Part shown: in pieces, positions 55,420-64,000 of the stretch
Layout of the letters: each line of letters begins with the position of its first letter
How positions within the stretch are numbered: the stretch's first letter is position 1
Origin: Tiliqua scincoides
Taxonomy: Eukaryota; Chordata; Lepidosauria; Squamata; Scincidae
NCBI RefSeq assembly: GCF_035046505.1
Contig: NC_089822.1
Span: forward strand, 127,282,807-127,346,806
Reading direction: 5' to 3'
DNA length: 64,000 bases
Translations under genes and position numbers: made by a program
The notes under the pieces: model-generated
What the model saw: only the letters and a program-made list of their open reading frames with translations
Database searches by the model: none
Told to the model about the DNA's origin: nothing

Positions 55420-56215
55420 ACAGAATTTATTAGTATTAGTAATAACAATAATAAAACAGTGCCATCATTATACGTAGTCTTTTTTCAGGTTTTCGTAAAC
55501 AAAACGGATCCCTGCCCTCAGGAGATTACAAAATAAATTTCAAGCATAAGTGAAAGCGGTTAGGGAAGGGAGAAGTATGGGTACTGAGAATCAAGACATG
55601 ATGTGCTATGATTAATGCGATTTCATAAGATCATCCAGAACATTTAGCACTTGGGGTCAGGCAGTTAATATCCTTGCACAGTGCACCGGTTTTTCTAGTT
55701 CCTATTTGGGCTGGCAAGTATCTGTTCAGAAAAACACAGGACGATACCTAACAGGATGAAACCAGGATGGCCCTATTTGAAAGGGCCAGAGTTGTATCGT
55801 TTCGGTTCTAGAATGTTATCTGATCCTGCAGCTATAAACAAGGCAGCTCGTATTCTGTCCATAGACTTGTGCTCAGAATGTTGTGAAAGTTTCTAGCCCT
55901 GTGCATGAAAACCTGGGAAGCAAAATACTCACAGTGTTCAAAGAGCAGGGTTTACTTGGATATCATCCATCTCATCCCTTCCAAATTTGAGTGAGCTTCC
56001 ATTTCAATACAAAAGGAAACTAAAGGAGGTTTCTTGACTTCTAGAGAGGAGCTAAGAAGGTCTCTCCTGTTTAGCAGCCAGTCATTCCACCCAAGGCTGC
56101 TGAAGATACTGCAGCTGGCTCCTTGGCTTGGTTTAAGTGACTTTGAAGGCCACTGGTGTAAATACAGCTTCATGGATCTTTTAAATAAATGGGAGGCAAG
56201 ACTGCTTCTGAATTA
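55420..56215. other. Intergenic stretch between the two gene tails
   Basis: No gene or repeat family is recognised. It may contain the 3' UTR of the minus-strand dehydrogenase, but no clear minus-strand AATAAA was found near its stop. Confidence 0.35.
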
Positions 56216-56219
56216 AACT

Positions 56220-56475
56220 GCAGAGCAGTCTAGTCTGGTATCTAGTTTCCCAGTAGCCAGCTAGATGCATCTGAGAATTCCACAAGGTGGACAAGAAGGC
56301 AACAACATTTCCCTGATGTCTGGTTTTCAGAGGTATATTGCATGTGGAGGTTCCATAAATAGTATGACTAGTAGCCATACTATTATGACTAGTAGCCACT
56401 GATAGATGTACCTCCTCACGAATGTGTCCAACTTTCCTTTTAAAACCAATGGCTACTAGCCTCTGCTTCAAACCT
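56220..56475 (-). mobile_element. CR1-related LINE 3' fragment, old
   Basis: Minus-strand text AAAGGAAAGTTGGACACATT then ATCAGTGGCTACTAGTCATA and CTAGCTGGCTACTGGGAAAC corresponds to the 3' UTR of CR1-related LINEs of reptiles. It is too diverged to be coding. Confidence 0.55.
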
Positions 56476-56912
56476 TGGAAAGCAACAATCAGGTGAAAGT
56501 GGATAGGGTAAAGATGGATGGTTTGGCTCACCCCAAGATAAGGTTCATTACCCTGAGGCTGCTTTGGAGGCAGGTCATGGAAGAACACCACATCCCCTGT
56601 ATAGAATCTGACCTAAAGGATTACAAAAGTATAGACAAAAGACCACAAAATGCTAGGAAGGATGTGAAGAGACTGGTCCATCATGCTAAATGAGGCAGGT
56701 ATAGGCTGGTTAGGGTCTAGTTTGGAACCCTCATGCCATTTTAAAGGTAACAAGAGAAGGAAGCATCTCAAAGAAACCCTTCCAACAATCCTATTGGTAT
56801 GAAGATTCTTCTAAAATAATAATTGAAGAGAGAAAAGAGTGCATTCCACTTATTGGCAACATTTTCAGTGGATCCCATTGTTGTAGATGCCACATATAAT
56901 GATCCCCTAGTC

Positions 56913-57130
56913 TTAATTTTTCTGTTCTGGTTTCGGGTAAGACAGATTGAATAGGCTATCTGGCACCCATGTCGGTAAGTAGCTTATAGGGAGAAAAAAC
57001 AGCTTGGCATCCCAGCCCGCTGAGTAGCGCGTGTGAGGGTGCACAGCAGTCAGGGCATGCTCCATGCAGTTGGTAACCAGAGAGAGGTTGGCATTGCAGG
57101 TGGCTTGCATTTCAGAGGCTGATTTACACA
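56913..57130 (-). CDS. RDH16-like: RDH16/HSD17B6-type short-chain dehydrogenase, last coding exon
   Basis: Read on the minus strand after the acceptor ctgttgtag (AG at 57132-57131), it encodes CKSASEMQATCNANLSLVTN then CMEHALTAVHPHTRYSAGWD and AKLFFLPISYLPTW, ending YPKPEQKN and TAA at 56915-56913. LSLVTNCMEHAL and RTRYSAGWDAK are hallmarks of RDH16, RDH7 and HSD17B6. It joins the upstream exon in phase (A + TG = Met) and aligns there without a gap to YGEKFVADYKKSAEQMEQKC of RDH16. The intron between is 1907 bases. The gene runs tail-to-tail with MYO1A; the two stop codons are 3.6 kb apart. Whether it is RDH16 itself or a lineage-specific copy cannot be decided here. Confidence 0.9.
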
Positions 57131-57689
57131 CTACAACAGGGAGAGAAGGTAAGTCAAACATCAGTGAATACAAATGCCTCTGAATAAAGTGTGCATTATT
57201 TCCACCTTTGCTACCCCCACCTTCCATGTTGGGAACACTCTTTTTTCCAGGAAATAAATTCCCTGAAATGTGTGCATTCTACGCACCTGCAGATGCATTA
57301 GGCAAACACAGAATTTGGAACCCTAATTTAACTTCTTGGATACAGTGGCTGCCATTTAAAATATTATATCACTAGAAAACAAGCTTTAAGCAACAACTTT
57401 CAATGGTGAAAAGGATAGTTTGGATATGGAGAAGTCTAGATCCAGGGATATGTGAATATAGAGGGAGCTCTTGTTCACAACAGGACACATAGTGATAACC
57501 GACAGTCTCCCCCTGGGACACTGATTAGGTCCACACCTGATTTGTTTCAATGAAGTTATACCATGGGATGCTCCCAGCCCTTTGCTGGACTTGGTTTAAA
57601 AGCCTTGCCTCATCCCTTCTAGGCTCTTCACGAGAGTCATAATTTTGATGCATTATCTAAAGTGCATTTCCGGAGGGAAGGATGCACGT

Positions 57690-58189
57690 CTTGGTGCAGT
57701 GGTACCAATGTGTTGCCCACTGCATTCCACAGCGGAGATTTGGCCTTTGGAAGCCTCCTTGGGATAAGGAAATACTTCTTCCTTAGCCCCAGGGTAAGCC
57801 ACTAGTGGCCCACTGGGTCTACTTGTACACGCACCAGTGATATTGCTAAAGCAAGTCTGCTTGGACCCAGGAAGTGGATCAAAGTTGGAAGGGGGTTAGG
57901 TTTTGGCGTGCACTACTGCCACCAAAATCACCCCCTTTCTGATCCTGATCCACTTTCCTCCCCATCCCCATTGCCACCCTGTTCCACATACCCCCTCTCC
58001 CTCCCACCCCTGTGGGTACTCACCAGCTCATCTAGAGTCTACTGGTGTGCAGAGCTGCTTGATCTTTCCTTGTGGCGGTGGCCATGCCACACACTCTGGT
58101 GTGCTGCCTTTTGCAACAGCCAGAAAGCACCTAGCACCATTGGAAAACTTGTTCCACTAGGGCACTAGGCGCCTTTAGGATTGGGCCAC
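57690..58189. mobile_element. Harbinger-like element in the dehydrogenase intron
   Basis: The right end CTTTAGGATTGGGCC is clear. The interior contains the CCTTGGGATAAGGAAA and CTCCCCATCCCC texts of the family. The left end is uncertain. Confidence 0.45.
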
Positions 58190-58687
58190 AAGAGTCTGCC
58201 TGATCTCTATTTTAATTTTATTCTTTTTGTCATTTTGTCTTTCAGTTTGGATGACATTATGCAGATTCAGGGCTAGGTGTATACATGAGAACCTGTTGTG
58301 TAGTACAATATTTGCTCCTGGGCAAAGCACGTACCATCCTGAGCATCTCGGTTTCCAATTTGAGTTGGAGTTAAGTTTCTGATTGGTTGCAAGGACAGGA
58401 TTAAAAGTCTATGGACAAATGTCTAACAAAATTTATAAAGTGAGTGTGGGAGGATGCACATACATACGTATGGTCTTGTGCAGAATCTGTAACAACAGGA
58501 GGGGGTGGGGGCAGCCGAGCTTCAACCCTCTTGCATGACTCCTCAGTCCTTCATGTAGTAACAGAAGCACAACTGAAGGATGCCACATTATTCTGGGTGC
58601 GGAATATTTGTTTTCTGGATTTGGGTAGATACAGCCCTTTCAGTTTCTTAAGGCTGCAAACTTACTTGAGTACAAGTCCCACTGAAT

Positions 58688-58800
58688 TCATTTATTTATT
58701 TAAAAGATTTTTATAACGCTTTTTTCAATGCTAAAAGTGGCGTTAAAAAAAATAACACCACATAATTAATAAAAACCAATTAAAGCAACATGAAATATAG
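58688..58800 (-). repeat. LINE 3'-tail-like fragment
   Basis: TTTATTTATTTAAAAGATTT then ATAACGCTTTTTTCAATGCT and AAACCAATTAAAGC have the pattern of a reversed LINE tail. Confidence 0.4.
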
Positions 58801-59037
58801 AAAGAATTTCATGTAAATGTGTATAGACCTACACATGCATAGACTTACACCTGAGTGGAGGTTCATAGGCCTATTCCTATACATAAATGTGTAAATGAGG
58901 GCAATCTGTCGGGCTGCATTAGCTAGTTTATGCAGCAGCCTATACAGTATTCACTGAAACACTGCAACCATGTGGTTTCCACAAGATAGTCATTGAGCCC
59001 ACTGTAAGATTTAAGAAGACAGGATGTTAGCACTCAC

Positions 59038-59201
59038 TTCGATGCATGTACGATTCCCCATAAGCTTGCTTAGTCTCCTTTGGAAGCCGCTCCCAAATGC
59101 GATTCATCTGTTCCAGGAAGATTCTGTCACTTGTGATATTTGTTCGGAAGAAGCCAGGCTCTATTATACAGACCTTCACTCCAAAGTCGATCATCTCACG
59201 C
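59038..59201 (-). CDS. RDH16-like: RDH16/HSD17B6-type short-chain dehydrogenase, penultimate coding exon
   Basis: Read on the minus strand, this 164-base exon encodes REMIDFGVKVCIIEPGFFRT then NITSDRIFLEQMNRIWERLP and KETKQAYGESYMHR. The FGVKVxxIEPGxF(R/K)T segment follows the catalytic YxxxK of membrane-associated SDR9C enzymes that oxidise retinol or 3-alpha/17-beta hydroxysteroids with NAD in the endoplasmic reticulum. The 164-base size and the phase (one base at each end) match exon 3 of RDH16-type genes. Acceptor tgtttttag (AG at 59203-59202), donor gtgagt (59037-59032). The exons with the NAD-binding Rossmann motif and YxxxK lie beyond the window, so substrate and full integrity cannot be judged. 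Confidence 0.88.
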
Positions 59202-59670
59202 CTAAAAACAGGAAGAATGTCACAGCACTTGGGAAACAGATGTGCTCCAAAGTGATAAGAATGAAAAATAAAAAGAACCCCTCTAGATCAGATCAAGAGA
59301 CCAACTAATCGAGCATCCTGTTTTCGACAGTGAGCTCACAGTGGCTCCTGGGTGCTCGTAAGCAAGGCAGGAGCTTTGTCCCCAGAATCTGGTCCTCAGT
59401 GGTACTCCCTCTGGAACTGGAGCTTTTAGTAAGTTGTCATCGCTACTAGGCATCCACACTCTCTCAAGTAACATCTTAGTTTGATCCACAGCGCAGGGTT
59501 TAGGAGGAAGTAGCATCATCCTCCTGGTACTAGATTATTGTTATTATTCATATCTTGACCATAAAATAAAACTGCAATTATCAGCATACACCAAAGTAGG
59601 AAACCCACAAAGAACAAATACAATGGAGACACACCATCGTAAAAGCAGCATCCCAATTTAAACCAGCGGA

Positions 59671-59960
59671 ACATAAGAACATAAGAACATAAGAACAGCC
59701 CCACTGGATCAGGCCATAGGCCCATCTAGTCCAGCTTCCTGTATCTCACAGCGGCCCACCAAATGCCCCAGGGAGCACACCAGATAACAAGAGACCTCAT
59801 CCTGGTGCTCTCCCCTACATCTGGCATTCTGACTTAACCCATTCCTAAAATCAGGAGGTTGCGCATACACATCATGGCTTGTACCCCATAATGGATTTTT
59901 CCTCCAGAAACTCGTCCAATCCCCTTTTAAAGGCGTCTAGGCTAGACGCCAGCACCACAT
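59671..59960 (-). mobile_element. CR1-type LINE, 5'-truncated, recent
   Basis: The 3' end carries about three TTCTTATG units (minus strand), followed inward by the CR1 3' UTR and the last codons of the reverse-transcriptase ORF (DAFKRGLDEFLEEKSIMGYK and P). It is truncated at about 59961. Over its length it reads the same as 62753-63042 by eye. It lies upstream of the dehydrogenase exon, probably in its intron. Confidence 0.88.
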
Positions 59961-60506
59961 CATTAGTCATTACATAAAACTTTCTGGAATATAGCAACAT
60001 TTTAAAAGGTCTGTTTAGAGGCAGACAGAGCAATGCAGGGGCTTGGCAAGTCTCCCCAAGGAGGTAGTTTCTGATACATGCCAACTGAATTTGCTAATGG
60101 TCCACCTCAGAGCACAGCTTGTGATGCTGATCTATGGGCTCGCCTAGGTATGTACATGCAGGTTCTTAAATATTGCTTTCTGTGCCTACTCCCTATGCTA
60201 CGCAGGCAAAAAACCTCACAGCCCTTCCAATGATCAAAGTCAAGTCTCACCTGTGGCTGAAGAAACTGAGTCCAATTAAATGGATTACATGTTACACAAT
60301 AATGAAAAGAGAGAGGAGTTGGATTTAGGATCTCACCTCTGCCATCAATTCCCACTAGGAGGCTGGAACAAGCTACCATTCCCTCCACCCCTTGCTTTTA
60401 TCTGAGATGCAGGGAGGGATAACAAAACTAACATACAGTAACATTGAAAAGATTATAGAGACAAAGTCCTTTCAACACATTCTAAGTGTTGTACAAGTAC
60501 TACTTA

Positions 60507-61505
60507 CTTCAATAAACCTTTATTGGCATACTGGAAAACCACAAGCAATAACATTATAACACAGGAAATAAATGCAACTTTACGGGGTATTAGCTTCTGA
60601 TCTTTGCCTTAGCAACTACCGCTAAAAATTCCGCCACCAAATTGGTGATAGAAGGGGAATAGTCACTGAGAAGAATTGGGAGAGGATCAGCAAGAGAGAC
60701 AGGAAGAAAAGAAAGAAAAGGATCAAGTAAGGAGGACCTGAGATTATGATGGACAGTGCACCGAAGAAGGATGTGATCCAAAGTATCTGGTTCAACTGAA
60801 CAAAACAAGCATAATCTATCTGTACGCAGGATTTTAGAAAATCTCCCTTGATGTATTGCAGATGGGAATATGTTCAGTCTCACTAACATGAAAGCCCTTC
60901 TTTTGCTCGGATTAGTAAATTGAACAAAATAATTTGCAGGGCGGCCAAGGGAGGGGGACAGTCAAAAAAAAAGGGGTGAACAGGTCGGATTTAAATTAGA
61001 CAGTAGAGTTACGTATTCTTGCTCCCAGAGTTTGAGTTTAATAAGATGATGCGCTTTTTGAAGGTCCATATCAGCTAAGAGTTCAGGAGAAAGATTTAAA
61101 GAAGATAATTTAGCATGGATAAATTTAGACCAATTAGATGCAAAAGGGTCTTTTATTAAGAGAATGGAATTTGGATGAATAAGATGGAGTCTAAGCCAAA
61201 ACTTAAAAGTGGAAGTCCAAGCTACAGTAGTGGGGAGATGAATACCCAATTTCAATATCATAGTGGACAACCTAATTAAATTTGGAACTCCAAGAATTCT
61301 TCTCAAAAATTTAGCAGCTGCCTTATCTATCTCCTGATTAGCTGCTTCGATCCAAACAGCTACTCCATATAATAATTGGGGGTAGACTTGTATTTGGAGG
61401 GCATGAATGGCAGCAGGGATATACTGGTTACCTTTATAAAAGTGGAACCAAGCAATCGCATTCTGAGATAACAGGGTTGATGAGATAGCAGATCTACGGT
61501 GGTAC
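60507..61505 (-). mobile_element. Non-LTR retrotransposon C-terminal part, decayed
   Basis: Two minus-strand open segments in different frames (61507-60962 and 60889-60590) encode the region after the reverse transcriptase: VYPQLLYGVAVWIEAANQEI then DKAAAKFLRRILGVPNLIRL, then LCLFCSVEPDTLDHILLRC, a C-x2-C-x7-H-x4-C knuckle. A 3' UTR follows and ends GCCAATAAAGGTTTATTGAA near 60507. At least one frameshift separates the segments and the 5' part is missing. It differs from both the CR1 and the LINE at 17028; clade not assigned. Confidence 0.72.
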
Positions 61506-61789
61506 AACCACTGTTAGATTCAAAAACATGGCAAGAGTAAGTTGAGTGAAAATGGGCCAGATGAAGAAGAGGGTATAGGATCCTGGTGCACACCAGTACC
61601 ACCAGATTCCAACCCTTCCTCCCCTGATATTCCCCTTTCCCGCCCATGACACATCTCTGCCACTGACTTCCAGGAGCAGCGCAGCCCAGAGTCTGTGGTG
61701 GCATGCGTTCAATGCTACAGCTGCTCTGCAGCGGTGGCTTGGGCTGGCCCAGCAGTAGCATGACCTCCATGCTGTCACTGAGCATCAGT

Positions 61790-61893
61790 ATGACACCGAG
61801 AGGCCTCCTCAAAGTCAGGGAATGTTTGCTTCCTTACCTTGGGGCTGCAGTGCAACTGCATCAGCATTGAAAGTTGGATAGGACTGGGTTCTA
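61790..61893. mobile_element. Harbinger-like MITE, right part
   Basis: AGGCCTCCTCAAAGTCAGGG then AAGTTGGATAGGACTGGGTT is the right half of the short family. Upstream text (61560-61780) resembles the longer form, so this may be a composite. Confidence 0.5.
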
Positions 61894-61940
61894 GCTTTCA
61901 ATTTGGAATTATTTTTGTAGATTATGACTCTTTTCTAGAG

Positions 61941-62143
61941 CAGCCATTCTCAACCTTTTTTTTTTTTTTTTTGGCTACAGCCCCTTAGGAGGTCTTCTCA
62001 GATTCCAGCCCCCCCCCCCCATCAAAACAAAAATACAGCACAAATAGATAAACATAAAATTTATTGTTGAACACCAGTCTGTGGCCCCTTCCAATGTGCC
62101 AGGGCTCCCCAGGGAGCCAAATGGCTCTGATTGAGAATGGCTG
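61941..62143. mobile_element. Short hAT element, 203 bp
   Basis: Ends CAGCCATTCTCAACC and GATTGAGAATGGCTG. Flanks TTCTAGAG (61933-61940) and TTCTATTG (62144-62151), 6 of 8. Confidence 0.72.
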
Positions 62144-62149
62144 TTCTAT

Positions 62150-62750
62150 TGAATCTTTTTTCCATCTTCACCGATCAGTCCAACAGATTCAAGTACATCA
62201 GAGAACCATAAACTGGATCATTTTTTTTCCATATTACTGGAGGTTTGCTTATTGGGTTAAATTAGGTAACTTCGTGTGAACCTGAATAGGACTGCTCAGA
62301 AAAAATCTCACTATCTGCAGTGAGGTTTATCTCTGGGGGATATTTTTGGGACTGCAGCCTGAAACTAACCTAGCAGGCTTTTGACTTTATGTAGAGGGCA
62401 TAGTACTATTTGGTTATGCCATGTGGTCATGTGTAGTTTAATAATTACCCCACTTTTAGTCATTATCCTCACATGTTGTACATCGTGATTTTGTGTTTGT
62501 GGCTTTGTCAATTTCATTTTTATTTAGTATCTTTATATGCTCCATATTAACATGTAGTGCTAGCTCTCCTATAAATCAATAAACCATATGATGCATTTCA
62601 GTTACAATTATGGCCTTTAGTTTTTTCTGCTGGTGCAGCTTTAGCCCACTGGGATGTAAAAGGAAACCAATTTTCCCCGTCCACAAATACATTCAACATC
62701 TTCCTGCAGCTCCAAAGCTGTCATTCATATTGCCCCTTTGCAAAAGTGAA
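62150..62750. other. AT-rich stretch without recognised content
   Basis: No exon of the dehydrogenase and no repeat family is recognised between the hAT element and the CR1. Confidence 0.4.
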
Positions 62751-62752
62751 CA

Positions 62753-64000
62753 TAAGAACATAAGAACATAAGAACAGCCCCACTGGATCAGGCCATAGGC
62801 CCATCTAGTCCAGCTTCCTGTATCTCACAGCGGCCCACCAAATGCCCCAGGGAGCACACCAGATAACAAGAGACCTCATCCTGGTGCTCTCCCCTACATC
62901 TGGCATTCTGACTTAACCCATTCCTAAAATCAGGAGGTTGCGCATACACATCATGGCTTGTACCCCATAATGGATTTTTCCTCCAGAAACTCGTCCAATC
63001 CCCTTTTAAAGGCGTCTAGGCTAGACGCCAGCACCACATCCTGTGGCAAGGAGTTCCACAGACCGACCACGCGCTGAGTAAAGAAATATTTTCTTTTGTC
63101 TGTCCTAACCCGCCCAACACTCAATTTTAGTGGATGTCCCCTGGTTCTGGTATTATGTGAGAGTGTAAAGAGCATCTCCCTATCCACTCTGTCCATCCCC
63201 TGCATAATTTTGTATGTCTCAATCATGTCCCCCCTCAAGCGTCTCTTTTCTAGGCTGAAGAGGCCCAAACGCCGTAGCCTTTCCTCATAAGGAAGGTGCC
63301 CCAGCCCCGTAATCATCTTAGTCGCTCTCTTTTGCACCTTTTCCATTTCCACTATGTCTTTTTTGAGATGCGGCGACCAGAACTGGACACAATACTCCAG
63401 GTGTGGCCTTACCATAGATTTGTACAACGGCATTATAATACTAACCGTTTTGTTCTCAATACCCTTCCTAATGATCCCAAGCATAGAATTGGCCTTCTTC
63501 ACTGCTGCCGCACATTGGGTCGACACTTTCATCGACCTGTCCACCACCACCCCAAGATCTCTCTCCTGATCTGTCACAGACAGCTCAGAACCCATCAGCC
63601 TATATCTAAAGTTTTGATTTTTTGCCCCAATGTGCATGACTTTACACTTACTGACATTGAAGCGCATCTGCCATTTTGCTGCCCATTCTGCCAGTCTGGA
63701 GAGATCCTTCTGGAGCTCCTCACAATCACTTCTGGTCTTTACCACTCGGAAAAGTTTGGTGTCATCTGCAAACTTAGCCACTTCACTGCTCAACCCTGTC
63801 TCCAGGTCATTTATGAAGAGGTTGAAAAGCACCGGTCCCAGGACAGATCCTTGGGGCACACCGCTTTTCACCTCTCTCCATTGTGAAAATTGCCCATTGA
63901 CACCCACTCTCTGCTTCCTGGCCTCCAACCAGTTCTCAATCCAGGAGAGGACCTGCCCTCTAATTCCCTGACTGTGGAGTTTTTTTCAGTAGCCTTTGGT
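62753..64000 (-). mobile_element. CR1-type LINE with reverse-transcriptase ORF, cut by the window edge
   Basis: On the minus strand an open frame from 63985 to the stop at 62951 (about 344 codons) encodes SGVPQGSVLGPVLFNLFIND then L, the catalytic FADDTKL, and C-terminal text including RPHLEYCVQFWSPHLKKDI and EEKSIMGYKP, all typical of CR1 reverse transcriptase. The 3' UTR is about 170 bases and ends with about three TTCTTATG repeats. An in-frame TGA lies at 63986-63988 just after an A run, where a one-base change in the run could have shifted the frame; the rest is beyond the edge. It is a close relative of 59671-59960. Confidence 0.92.

Noticed and set aside
53330-56900. TAC3, ZBTB39 or GPR182 exons expected from the human map
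   Set aside because: No tachykinin decapeptide, zinc-finger array or receptor segment was seen on either strand.
60107-60388. 93-residue minus-strand ORF as an upstream dehydrogenase exon
   Set aside because: No Rossmann or YxxxK motif and no matching splice phase. The missing exons are not found between 59202 and 64000.
63096-63971. Plus-strand ORFs of 64-196 residues
   Set aside because: They are antisense shadows of the CR1 reverse-transcriptase ORF.
1-64000. Bacterial-type features (operons, CRISPR, riboswitches) and retroviral or LTR elements
   Set aside because: Nothing in the window supports them. The genome is clearly animal, and all reverse-transcriptase text is of LINE type.

Overview
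The window is vertebrate nuclear DNA, most likely from a lizard or other squamate reptile. The grounds are a dense mix of CR1-type LINEs with 8-bp 3' repeats, tRNA-headed SINEs of the kind common in squamates, 5S-rRNA-headed SINEs, many short hAT elements and many short Harbinger-like elements, with small exons in long introns. No prokaryotic, organellar or viral gene is visible. I see no LTR element or endogenous retrovirus.

The main content is one complete protein-coding gene on the + strand, brush-border myosin I (MYO1A). I could place 28 coding exons from the ATG at 19148 to the TGA at 53320. All have GT-AG borders, and the phases join without a break into 3219 bases (1072 residues plus stop). 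Leaving out one 87-base exon (43838-43924) gives 1043 residues, the length I recall for human MYO1A. That exon encodes exactly 29 residues carrying an additional IQ (calmodulin-binding) motif, and matches in size and place the alternative 29-residue insert known from chicken brush-border myosin I. The order is motor domain (1 to about 690), neck with three or four IQ motifs (about 690-812), and a basic TH1 tail (about 813-1072). A candidate untranslated first exon with an HNF1-like site upstream lies near 5117-5379.

Downstream, on the minus strand and convergent with MYO1A, are the last two coding exons (59201-59038 and 57130-56913) of a short-chain dehydrogenase of the RDH16/HSD17B6 group. 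Its first exons lie beyond the right edge. Human 12q13 also has MYO1A in the same neighbourhood as RDH16 and HSD17B6, so this looks like conserved synteny without TAC3, ZBTB39 and GPR182, which I could not find here.

The rest is mobile DNA. The most informative points are: (1) a 5'-truncated LINE (17028-17410) whose 3' end of about 35 bases is also the tail of two 5S-rRNA-headed SINEs (29029-29178 and 37322-37471), a visible LINE/SINE partnership with a hairpin in the shared tail; (2) a group of hAT elements whose 8-bp target duplications nearly all carry a central TA and usually end in G, two of them lying within about 35 bases of MYO1A splice sites; (3) about 17 short Harbinger-like elements with TTA or TGA target duplications; (4) two CR1 copies (59671 and 62753) that read as identical over about 270 bases, implying recent activity; (5) foldback elements with TACAGGT-type termini. 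Positions were read by eye without alignment tools, so repeat borders without target duplications are approximate.
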